Assembly (NCBI GenBank): GCA_903827085.1
Contig: CAIKHC010000170.1
Coordinates: 1 to 13,243 of the forward strand
Direction: 5' to 3'
DNA: 13,243 bases
Origin: an uncultured Candidatus Nemicrothrix sp.
Lineage (GTDB): Bacteria; Actinomycetota; Acidimicrobiia; Acidimicrobiales; Acidimicrobilacustridaceae
Part shown: one piece after another, positions 6,661-13,138 of the stretch
Position numbering within the stretch: position 1 is the first letter of the stretch
Layout of the letters: every line of letters begins with the position of its first letter
Program-made: the position numbers and the translations under genes
The notes under the pieces: generated by a model
What the model saw: only the letters and a program-made list of their open reading frames with translations
Told to the model about the DNA's origin: nothing
Database searches by the model: none

Positions 6661-7482
6661 ATGACGATTGAAGCAAATGACGCCGCAACTCGTGGTTCGG
6701 CGGCTGTGCCTGAAGGCATTGAGCTTTCGAAGGGCGGCGCCGATGTGTGGTCGCCTTCGATTACGCCACCAATTGGTGTCGAACTCACCGATGAGCAGAA
6801 GTTGGCATGTTCGTTTCGAATCCTCGCCCGTGAAGGATTCAGCGAAAATATTGCTGGTCACATCACGTGGGCGAACGCTGACAACTCTTCGTTAATGGTG
6901 AATCCGTGGGGTTTGTGGTGGGACGAAATTTCTGCTGCCGATATCTGTCGAGTCAATCCCGATGGTCGCGTAATTGGCGGTAAGTGGGATGTCACTCCAG
7001 CGGTGCAGATCCACACCGAACTCCACCGTCGCCGACCAGAGGCGCGTGTTGTCGTACACAACCACCCGTACTACGTCGTACTCCTCGCTGCGCTCGGACT
7101 TGTCCCTGAATTTCTGCACCAGCAGTCATCAATGTTCGACGGCGAACTTGGATTTGTCAGCGAGTACTCCGGTGAAATCGATTCACCCGAACTCGGCGCC
7201 GACCTTGCTGAGCGCATCGGTGATGCGTCTGTTGTCATCCTCGCGAACCACGGTGTAATCGTTACTGCGCCGACAATCGAAGAAGCGACCTACAAATCGG
7301 CCACGCTCGATCGTCAGTGCAAGTTGATGTACGACGTTCTCGTTGCTGATCGGCCCGCAACAACTGTCCCGCCGATGGTGCGTCCTGCGATGAAGGCATC
7401 GCTTCTTGAACGTGGCACCGAGGTCTACTGGGCCGGAGCGGTCCGCCGTCTTATCCGTGAAGAACCCGACGTTCTGGAGTGA
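6661..7482 (+). CDS. Class II aldolase/adducin-family protein
   Basis: This 273-residue protein has a class II aldolase fold after an extended N-terminus of about 40 residues. Zinc-ligand histidines are visible at H133-N-H135 (VVHNHPYY) and H197 in ANHGVIV. The segment TPAVQIHTELHRRRPEA aligns by eye with the FucA region that carries the catalytic Glu73, but here that position is A114, and the phosphate-binding SGNIS is replaced by IAGHIT. It is therefore unlikely to be a fuculose- or ribulose-phosphate enzyme in the classical sense. A decarboxylase, retro-aldol or hydratase role on a non-phosphorylated catabolic intermediate is more likely, as for many adducin-like members of degradation clusters. 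The gene starts the plus-strand operon and is followed after three bases by the amidohydrolase. An alternative downstream start is possible because the first 40 residues are poorly conserved in type. Confidence 0.85.
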   Translation: MTIEANDAATRGSAAVPEGIELSKGGADVWSPSITPPIGVELTDEQKLACSFRILAREGFSENIAGHITWANADNSSLMVNPWGLWWDEISAADICRVNPDGRVIGGKWDVTPAVQIHTELHRRRPEARVVVHNHPYYVVLLAALGLVPEFLHQQSSMFDGELGFVSEYSGEIDSPELGADLAERIGDASVVILANHGVIVTAPTIEEATYKSATLDRQCKLMYDVLVADRPATTVPPMVRPAMKASLLERGTEVYWAGAVRRLIREEPDVLE

Positions 7483-7485
7483 ACC

Positions 7486-8751
7486 ATGTCAATCAGTCTT
7501 GATGATCTCGCGTCCAACATGAATTTCACCACTGGCGGAAAGTCAAAGGCCGGCGGTGTCACGTTCCTTCCCGAACCCGAACGCCGCAAGCGTGACTACA
7601 CAATCATTTCTGCTGACGACCACATTGTGGAGCCGCCACACACCTTCGAAGGCCGTCTACCTGCGAAGTTGGCCGATCGTGCTCCAAAGGTCATCGAGAA
7701 AGAAGATGGCTCGGAAACGTGGGTCTACGACGGGATGGAAATTCCGAACGTTGGGTTCAATGCTGTTGTTGGTCGTCCGGTTTCTGAGTACTCATTCGAA
7801 CCAGCACGTTTCGATGAGATGCGACGCGGAGCATGGGACATCAACGCTCGAATCGCGGACATGGATCTCAACGGCATTTATGCATCGGTGAATTTTCCTT
7901 CGTTCCTTCCGGGGTTCTGTGGTCAGCGACTGCAAACAACGACGAATGACGTCGACCTTGCGCTGGCAACGACTCGTGCCTGGAACGACTGGCACATCGA
8001 GGAATGGGCGGGGACGCATCCCGGGCGCATCATCCCTTGCCAAATCCCGTGGCTTCTCGATCCCGTTCTGGGTGCCGAGGAAATTCGTCGTAATGCAGAA
8101 CGTGGTTTCAAAGCGGTGTCGTTCACTGAAGCTCCGCACATGTTGGGTTTCCCGTCGCTTCACACGGGTTACTGGGATCCAATGATGCAGGCCTGTGCCG
8201 AAACCGGAACCGTTGTGAACCTGCATATTGGTTCCTCGGGTACTTCACCGGCCACAGCTCCCGATGCACCGCCCGACACCGTGGGCGTGTTGTTCTTCGG
8301 TTACGCGATGTTTGCCGCGGTCGACTGGTTGTATTCGATGCTTCCTGTTCGATTCCCAGATCTGAAACTGTGCATGTCCGAAGGCGGCATTGGTTGGGTG
8401 GCCGGCCTCATGGATCGCCTCGACCACATGCTCAGCTATCACGACATGTACGGAACATGGACGGGTACTGATCTGACACCGGCCGAAGTTCTCAAGCGGA
8501 ACTTCTGGTTCTGTGCAGTTGAGGATCCTTCGGCGTTTGTGCAGCGAGAACGTATCGGGATCGAAAACATTCTCATCGAAAGCGATTACCCCCATTGCGA
8601 TTCAACCTGGCCAAACACGCAGACTGTGACCAAGCATGAGATCGGGAATCTTCCGGCCGATGACATTGCTCGCATTACTTGGAAGAACGCGTCAGAGCTC
8701 TACAAGTTCCCGGTTCCCCAGTCGGTTATTGACGATCCTGAGTCCTACTGA
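7486..8751 (+). CDS. Amidohydrolase-2 family metal-dependent hydrolase/decarboxylase
   Basis: This 421-residue member of the ACMSD-like amidohydrolase family (PF04909 type) has metal-site motifs in order: D44-D45-H46-I-V-E49-P-P on strand 1, H247 in VNLHIGSSG after strand 5, and D367 in ESDYPHCDSTWP near the C-terminus. The family uses this TIM barrel for nonoxidative decarboxylation or hydrolysis of aromatic acids and meta-cleavage products. The first motif is the HxxE variant rather than HxH. The N-terminal leader MSISLDDLASNMNF and the block NVGFNAVVGRP are strongly reminiscent of an uncharacterised actinobacterial subfamily. GGAG at 7476-7479 lies six bases before the ATG, inside the end of the aldolase gene; only three bases separate the two genes, so they are probably translationally coupled. 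A catabolic step is likely, but the reaction is unknown. Confidence 0.88.
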   Translation: MSISLDDLASNMNFTTGGKSKAGGVTFLPEPERRKRDYTIISADDHIVEPPHTFEGRLPAKLADRAPKVIEKEDGSETWVYDGMEIPNVGFNAVVGRPVSEYSFEPARFDEMRRGAWDINARIADMDLNGIYASVNFPSFLPGFCGQRLQTTTNDVDLALATTRAWNDWHIEEWAGTHPGRIIPCQIPWLLDPVLGAEEIRRNAERGFKAVSFTEAPHMLGFPSLHTGYWDPMMQACAETGTVVNLHIGSSGTSPATAPDAPPDTVGVLFFGYAMFAAVDWLYSMLPVRFPDLKLCMSEGGIGWVAGLMDRLDHMLSYHDMYGTWTGTDLTPAEVLKRNFWFCAVEDPSAFVQRERIGIENILIESDYPHCDSTWPNTQTVTKHEIGNLPADDIARITWKNASELYKFPVPQSVIDDPESY

Positions 8752-8781
8752 GGGCTGAAGACGCCATGGGTTCGGTGGCCC

Positions 8782-8787
8782 TACGAT
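8782..8787 (+). promoter_or_regulatory. -10-like box TACGAT before the two-domain VOC gene
   Basis: TACGAT is followed by six bases (CCGACC) and then ATG 8794, in the 42-base gap after the amidohydrolase. No Shine-Dalgarno site is present. The geometry matches the other leaderless-type starts in the window and suggests an internal promoter, so the second half of the operon may also be transcribed independently. Confidence 0.42.
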
Positions 8788-8793
8788 CCGACC

Positions 8794-9708
8794 ATGGCGA
8801 TTCAGGGAAACCGTATCTTCCACTGCAACTCGAACTGCTCTGATCTCGACGTTGCTGTTGCGTTTTACGAGGCCCTTGGTTTGCGCCGGGTGTTGCGAAC
8901 AGTGCCAAGCAAGAACCAGTCGGGTTCGGCGTTCGGTCTCGACGAGGTCGCGTGGGACGCGTGGATCATGCATTCCGATGATGGCATCGATGGTTTATCG
9001 CTCGATCTGCTCGAGTGGAAAACGCCCCTGCCGACGGGAACAGCGCCTGGCCTCGATGGTGAGCCCGGGTACAACCGGTTGATGATCTCGACACCGGATA
9101 TCGACGCAACTATTGAACGAGCCGTGGCTGCTGGTGGAACTCTTGTTGCCGGTCCGCGCATGGTCGATGGCGGTGGTGTTCAGGCTCGAGTCGCGATGTT
9201 GCTCGACCCTGACCTCGTGCCGGTTGGTCTCTTTCAAGGCGAAAAGACCTCAATTGCCCAGGTTGTCGTGAACTGCGCCGATATCGATGAGTCGCTTCGC
9301 TACTACCGAGATGTCATGGGCCTCACTCCGCTTCAGGAAGTCACTGAGATGGTGTGGCCAGGCGATCTCTACGGCCGCGAATCCGACGTAAAGGTCCGTG
9401 CCGTGCTCCTTGCCGATGAAGGTTCGGTCTTCACTGTTGCGCTCGCGCAATGGCTCGACCCTGCACCGAAGACAACGGTGCGTAATCGCGGTGCCAATGA
9501 ACTTGGCCTTTTCCGTATGGCGTGGTCCACCACCGATTGCGCTGCCGATGAAGCCGTGGTTCGCGCTGCCGGTTCCACCCCATTCGTGCCGACAGAAGAA
9601 CTCTCTGTCGGCGACAATCTTCCGCTCTTGCTTGTCTTGTTCTGGCCCGGACCGAACGGTGAATGTCTCGAACTCATCGAGACCACTGATCGTTCTGGCG
9701 CACTCTGA
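8794..9708 (+). CDS. Two-domain VOC-family protein (extradiol-dioxygenase-like)
   Basis: This 304-residue protein consists of two tandem VOC domains, roughly residues 6-150 and 154-297. NCSDLDVAVAFYEALGL in the first matches NCADIDESLRYYRDVMGL in the second. The size and architecture resemble two-domain type I extradiol dioxygenases, but the metal triad is eroded. Domain 1 keeps H10 but has G145 where the Glu is expected. Domain 2 has Q156 for the first His, R/M near 241 for the second, and keeps only E293 in CLELIE. A classical Fe(II) extradiol dioxygenase is therefore unlikely. Isomerase, binding or an atypical-metal role is possible. It lies 42 bases after the amidohydrolase and 27 bases before the P450, with its own possible promoter. 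The fold assignment is firm; the function is not. Confidence 0.82.
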   Translation: MAIQGNRIFHCNSNCSDLDVAVAFYEALGLRRVLRTVPSKNQSGSAFGLDEVAWDAWIMHSDDGIDGLSLDLLEWKTPLPTGTAPGLDGEPGYNRLMISTPDIDATIERAVAAGGTLVAGPRMVDGGGVQARVAMLLDPDLVPVGLFQGEKTSIAQVVVNCADIDESLRYYRDVMGLTPLQEVTEMVWPGDLYGRESDVKVRAVLLADEGSVFTVALAQWLDPAPKTTVRNRGANELGLFRMAWSTTDCAADEAVVRAAGSTPFVPTEELSVGDNLPLLLVLFWPGPNGECLELIETTDRSGAL

Positions 9709-9723
9709 TTTTTTGTTCTCATC

Positions 9724-9730
9724 AAAGGAG
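9724..9730 (+). promoter_or_regulatory. Strong Shine-Dalgarno site AAAGGAG deciding the P450 GTG start
   Basis: AAAGGAG is separated by five bases (TACTT) from GTG 9736. It is the best ribosome binding site in the window and fixes the GTG as start codon. It contrasts with the upstream VOC gene, which has no such site. Confidence 0.8.
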
Positions 9731-9735
9731 TACTT

Positions 9736-10989
9736 GTGAAACTCGAAGACATTGATCTTTCCGACATTGAGTTCTGGGCCAAGCCGTGGTCCGAGCGAAA
9801 CGCGGCTTTCGCCACGTTGCGCCGTGAAAATCCCATTGCGTATTTTCCCGAACCCATTCTTGAACCGTTTCCAGAGGGTCCGGGTTACTTCGCGATCACG
9901 AAGATGCACGACCTGCTCGAGATCAGTCGTCATCCCGAGGTCTTTTGTTCGGGCCAAGGCGCGGTGTCGATTCTCGACATGCCGGCCGACATGAACGAGT
10001 TCTATGGCTCGCTCATTTCGATGGACGATCCACGCCATGCCCGACTGCGCAAGATCGTGTCGGGAACGTTCACTCCGCGAATGTTGAACAACGTCCTTGA
10101 GGATGTCGAGAAAACTGCCAAGAAGGTCGTCGACGGGATCGTCGAAAAGGGCGAAATCGACTTCGTCAAAGATGTGTCGATGCCGTTCCCGCTTCTCGTC
10201 ATTCTCGACATGATGGGGATTCCCCACAGCGAATTCGACACCGTCTTGGCGCAATCGAACATCATCCTTTCCGGCGGCGATCCCGATTTCATCCCTGAGG
10301 GCACCGATCCCATTACCGCATTCCTCGGCGCCGGGGCGACGCTGGCTGGTCTGCTGAACGACCTTGCCGTTCTTCGACGGGCGAACCCGACTGATGATTT
10401 GTTGTCCGCACTCGTGAATACCGAAGTTGATGGTGAGCAGTTATCTGGCGACGAACTTGCTTCGTTTTTCATCCTTCTCTCGGTTGCTGGACACGAGACC
10501 ACGCGCACAGCCCTGAGCCACGGTGTTACACACCTGTCGCAGAACCCTGATCAGCGAGCACGTTTTCTCGCCGACATCGATGGTGTGATGCCGACGACTG
10601 TTGAAGAGATTGTTCGCTACGCGTCGCCAGTTGTCTGGATGCGACGCACACTGACGCAGGACTATGTGCTTTCGGGCCACGAGTTCCACGAGGGCGACAA
10701 GATCATCATGTATTACGGATCTGCGAATCGCGACGAAGCGATTTTCGCTGATCCCGACAGGTTTAATGTTCTTCGCGATCCAAATCCCCACGTTGGCTTT
10801 GGTGGTCCCGGACCGCACTTCTGTCTGGGTGCGCATCTTGCTCGTCGAGAAATCACGCTCATGTTCCGCGAGCTCTACACACGACTTCCTGATCTCGAAC
10901 TTGCGGGCCCGCCCGTTCAGCTTCGTTCGAGTTTCATCAATGGAGTGAAGAGCCTTCCGGTGTCGTTCACGCCAGGTGGCGTTCGCTGA
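9736..10989 (+). CDS. Cytochrome P450, CYP124/CYP125/CYP142-like
   Basis: This 417-residue soluble bacterial P450 has the oxygen-activating I-helix A251-G-H-E-T-T256, K-helix E291-I-V-R294, and the heme loop GFGGPGPHFC363LG with the thiolate Cys363. NVLRDPNPHVGFGG, LSGDELASFFILLSVAGHETTR and the SGWLNG-like RSSFINGVKS near the C-terminus recall mycobacterial CYP125/CYP142/CYP124, which oxidise steroid side chains and branched isoprenoid chains. This similarity is from memory and would need a tree. There is no membrane anchor. It needs a ferredoxin and reductase, neither of which is encoded in the window. The GTG start follows a strong ribosome site. The stop overlaps the next ATG by one base (TGATG), coupling it to the CMD-like protein. 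A hydroxylating entry step for an alicyclic or branched substrate is the natural inference. Confidence 0.93.
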   Translation: MKLEDIDLSDIEFWAKPWSERNAAFATLRRENPIAYFPEPILEPFPEGPGYFAITKMHDLLEISRHPEVFCSGQGAVSILDMPADMNEFYGSLISMDDPRHARLRKIVSGTFTPRMLNNVLEDVEKTAKKVVDGIVEKGEIDFVKDVSMPFPLLVILDMMGIPHSEFDTVLAQSNIILSGGDPDFIPEGTDPITAFLGAGATLAGLLNDLAVLRRANPTDDLLSALVNTEVDGEQLSGDELASFFILLSVAGHETTRTALSHGVTHLSQNPDQRARFLADIDGVMPTTVEEIVRYASPVVWMRRTLTQDYVLSGHEFHEGDKIIMYYGSANRDEAIFADPDRFNVLRDPNPHVGFGGPGPHFCLGAHLARREITLMFRELYTRLPDLELAGPPVQLRSSFINGVKSLPVSFTPGGVR

Positions 10990-11927
10990 TGGCTGATCCG
11001 CGTGTCGTCGAGGCTCCAGCGGTTCTTGCTGCGCTAGCCGTCGCATGCGAATCAGTTCGTCGTGCCTGCGACGACACCTTGCTTGAACTTGCTCGTCGCC
11101 GCGTGGCGATGTTGTTGAACAACGACGCGGAACTTTCTGCCAAGGCATGGGGAACGCTTTCTGACGCTCAGACTGCAGAACTCAGTTCGTGGCCCACCTC
11201 CGATGCATTCGATGAACGGCAGAAGGCCGCACTGGCTCTCGCCGAGCAGTTCGTCATCGATGTGACCGGCGTACTCTCCGGCCCACTCGCAGCGTCGGCC
11301 GGAGCGCTTGGCGCTGAGTTAGGGCCCTTCGTGCAAGCGTTGTACTTGCTCGACGTCGGTCAGCGCGTCGATGTCATCCTCGGCGCGCTTCTCGGCGAAA
11401 CACTCACCACCGAGTCCTGGGCATGGGGGGCGACCGGCGAGATTCCAACTGATCCGATGGTTGCCATCATGGCGATGCTGGCGGCGGTCGGTCGCCTTCA
11501 GGTCGTCGACCCCGTTACGAAAGAACTCATTCGGCTTCGCGGCGCACGGCTTCACGAGTGTCGTCGTTGTCAGTCGGTGCGGAGCGTCGCTGCGTTGAAT
11601 GCAGGGGCGAACGACGAGCTTCTGAACGCTGTCGACCCTTCATCAGTCAGCACGCTCTCTCTAGGAACCGTTGCTGCGCTTGAACTCGTCGACGCAATGT
11701 TTGTGGGACCTCCGTCGATCGACCACGAACTCATTGGTCGTCTGAAGCAGGCTTACAACAGCGAAGAACTCGTGGAGATCGTCAGTTACTTGATGCGTAA
11801 CGCGTGCAACAAGATTCCAGTTGCATTCGGCGTTGATGATGCAATCGTCGAAGAAGGCTTCGAATACCAAGTCATCGATGCATCGGGTGAAACGGTCACC
11901 GTCGACGCCTCGGCACTGACGAAGTAG
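10989..11927 (+). CDS. Tandem carboxymuconolactone decarboxylase/AhpD-like protein
   Basis: This 312-residue, mostly alpha-helical protein has a C-terminal half with the CMD/AhpD signature: ELIRLRGARLHEC191RRC194, a CxxC thiol pair, followed by helices ending in ELVEIVSYLMRNACNKIPVAFG. The N-terminal half looks like a decayed second copy: ELARRRVAMLLNNDAE (33-48) aligns with the C-terminal signature, but N45 and E48 stand where the cysteines should be. LLDVGQRVDVILGALLG in the first half corresponds to the EIVSYLMRN helix. CMD-like proteins act as decarboxylases, hydroperoxide-reducing thiol enzymes or hydratase-like catabolic enzymes. The ATG shares one base with the P450 stop, and AGGTGG lies nine bases upstream. 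It is the last gene of the plus-strand operon. It may process or detoxify a P450 product; that is inference. Confidence 0.78.
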   Translation: MADPRVVEAPAVLAALAVACESVRRACDDTLLELARRRVAMLLNNDAELSAKAWGTLSDAQTAELSSWPTSDAFDERQKAALALAEQFVIDVTGVLSGPLAASAGALGAELGPFVQALYLLDVGQRVDVILGALLGETLTTESWAWGATGEIPTDPMVAIMAMLAAVGRLQVVDPVTKELIRLRGARLHECRRCQSVRSVAALNAGANDELLNAVDPSSVSTLSLGTVAALELVDAMFVGPPSIDHELIGRLKQAYNSEELVEIVSYLMRNACNKIPVAFGVDDAIVEEGFEYQVIDASGETVTVDASALTK

Positions 11928-11931
11928 TTCG

Positions 11932-11946
11932 AGCCTGGCTCAGGCT
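11932..11946. terminator. Short hairpin AGCCTG-GCT-CAGGCT between convergent genes
   Basis: A perfect six-base stem with a three-base loop lies in the 12-base gap between the convergent CMD-like and desaturase genes and runs into the desaturase stop codon. Its place suits a bidirectional terminator. No T-run follows on either strand, so intrinsic termination would be weak. Confidence 0.35.
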
Positions 11947-13082
11947 GCAGCGGATTCGGTAGCCGGTGTGGCGTTCTGACGCTGCGCTGCTTCGCGGTAG
12001 GTGTACCAGCGACCCTCGTCGAAGTCATAGAGACGACATTTGCGGGTGTTGCGCACGAAGTCCATGAAGCGAAGGGGTTCGTCGTGCACGGTGCCGGGAA
12101 ATGCTTCTTTGATTGCGTCCGTTGCCAATTCGAGGTTGTACATCGGGATGCGCATGTCGACGTGGTGGGGGACATGCACCATGATCCAATGCAAGAAGAA
12201 GTTGAGTCCGAAGCGGGCTCGAAGCACCGTGGTGCCTTCCATCTGGCCCTGCCACTTCGTCCATTCACGACGCTTCCACCAGCGAATGTTCGGCTGAATG
12301 TGATGAACATGCACGAATGATGCAATGACGTAAGAGAAGGCAAGGAACGGGATAACGAGCACTTTGAGGATCATCCAGAACACGCCGACTACTGATCCGA
12401 ACTGCGCCCATCCAATAAGACCAAGAGCAAGAGCGGCAATGGAGACGAAGGTCCAGACGATGAAACGGTCACGGCGGATGCCTTTGGCCCACCGTGCCGG
12501 GGGAGCACCAACGATCATTTTGTGCCACCACACTTCACGCAGGTAGTACGCGCCAGCGCCGAGCCATGACCACTCAATGCGATGACGAAGGCGACCGAGC
12601 TTGGACATGGCTTCGTATTGCTCGGCGGTGTAGGGGTGCCAGACGAAATCGAATCCCTCACGGACGGTGTAACCGTGGTGGATGCGATTGTGGCCAAGCG
12701 TCCAACCTTCATAGACATGCCACGACGGCAACATCGCAATGGTGCCAATGGTGCGGTTGAGGCGCTTGGAGGAGAAGAGGGCGCCGTGGGCAGCGTCATG
12801 GGCAACGATGAAGAGGCCAGAGATCACCAAGGCCGAAAGCACCCAAAGGGCCAGAACGGCGAACGGGTTGTTGAAAGCGATGAGCCCGGCAACAACAAGG
12901 CCATAGATGACGAGATCTCGGCCGAAGTAGGCCAGACCCTTCCACGTGGGGTTGTTGTAGGCCTCGGCAGGAATGATGTCGAGAACGGGCTTGAGAGAGC
13001 CTTTTTCGGCCCGATCAGGCGCTTTCTCGGCCATTTCCGGATCAGTCTCGGGGGTTTCAGTCAGTGTTTCTGCAGATGACAT
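11940..13082 (-). CDS. Membrane fatty acid desaturase (delta-12/omega-6-like)
   Basis: This 380-residue integral-membrane di-iron desaturase has three histidine boxes: H95-D-A-A-H99, H131-N-R-I-H-H136 and H303-V-P-H-H307. There is an extra HVHH cluster at 258-261. Hydrophobic segments occupy roughly 57-95 and 208-252, separating the boxes in the order usual for acyl-lipid desaturases, so the active site should face the cytoplasm. The first 28 residues are acidic and low-complexity, and the C-terminus is an Ala-rich tail. HDAAHGALF and HPYTAEQYEAMS are like bacterial omega-6 (delta-12) desaturases. Carotenoid ketolase/hydroxylase relatives share the fold, so substrate assignment is not certain. 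It is transcribed toward the CMD-like gene and is probably independent of the catabolic operon, with its own promoter and a palindromic operator immediately upstream. Its role is probably membrane-lipid unsaturation. Confidence 0.9.
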   Translation of the reverse strand: MSSAETLTETPETDPEMAEKAPDRAEKGSLKPVLDIIPAEAYNNPTWKGLAYFGRDLVIYGLVVAGLIAFNNPFAVLALWVLSALVISGLFIVAHDAAHGALFSSKRLNRTIGTIAMLPSWHVYEGWTLGHNRIHHGYTVREGFDFVWHPYTAEQYEAMSKLGRLRHRIEWSWLGAGAYYLREVWWHKMIVGAPPARWAKGIRRDRFIVWTFVSIAALALGLIGWAQFGSVVGVFWMILKVLVIPFLAFSYVIASFVHVHHIQPNIRWWKRREWTKWQGQMEGTTVLRARFGLNFFLHWIMVHVPHHVDMRIPMYNLELATDAIKEAFPGTVHDEPLRFMDFVRNTRKCRLYDFDEGRWYTYREAAQRQNATPATESAAA

Positions 13083-13088
13083 GGAGTC

Positions 13089-13116
13089 AGTCTACCGACC
13101 AGTAGGTAGGGAGCAA
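13089..13116 (-). promoter_or_regulatory. Desaturase promoter: TTGCTC, 16-base spacer, TAGACT
   Basis: On the minus strand TTGCTC (13111-13116) and TAGACT (13089-13094) are 16 bases apart. Six bases (GACTCC) then lead to the ATG at 13080-13082. This fits a leaderless or near-leaderless transcript. It is the best-formed of the promoter candidates because it also has a -35-like box. Confidence 0.5.
13092..13109. promoter_or_regulatory. 18-base palindromic operator in the desaturase promoter
   Basis: The site reads CTACCGACCAGTAGGTAG and is symmetric at 14 of 18 positions (pattern CTACCnACnnGTnGGTAG). It fills the spacer and overlaps the -10 box by three bases, so a bound protein would block RNA polymerase. 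Size and ACC/GGT arms suit a TetR-family dimer, a type known to control lipid-metabolism genes in actinobacteria. The regulator itself is not in the window. Confidence 0.55.
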
Positions 13117-13138
13117 GGCACCCGGCCCCCGATTTTCT

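Noticed and set aside
6578..6688. Longer starts for the carboxylesterase
   Set aside because: The frame remains open to 6688, but the added residues are not family-like and would overlap the divergent aldolase-like gene; homologues begin near MTTVSIADG. The ATG at 6595 cannot be fully excluded.
9709..9735. Six-T run just after the two-domain VOC stop, considered as a terminator
   Set aside because: I could not find a GC-rich stem before it, and the P450 follows at once with a strong ribosome site, so read-through is more likely.
9250..10254. Antisense open frame of 334 codons across the VOC and P450 genes
   Set aside because: It lies opposite two well-supported genes, and its His/Asp/Arg-rich translation is what the reverse complement of GC-rich coding sequence gives.
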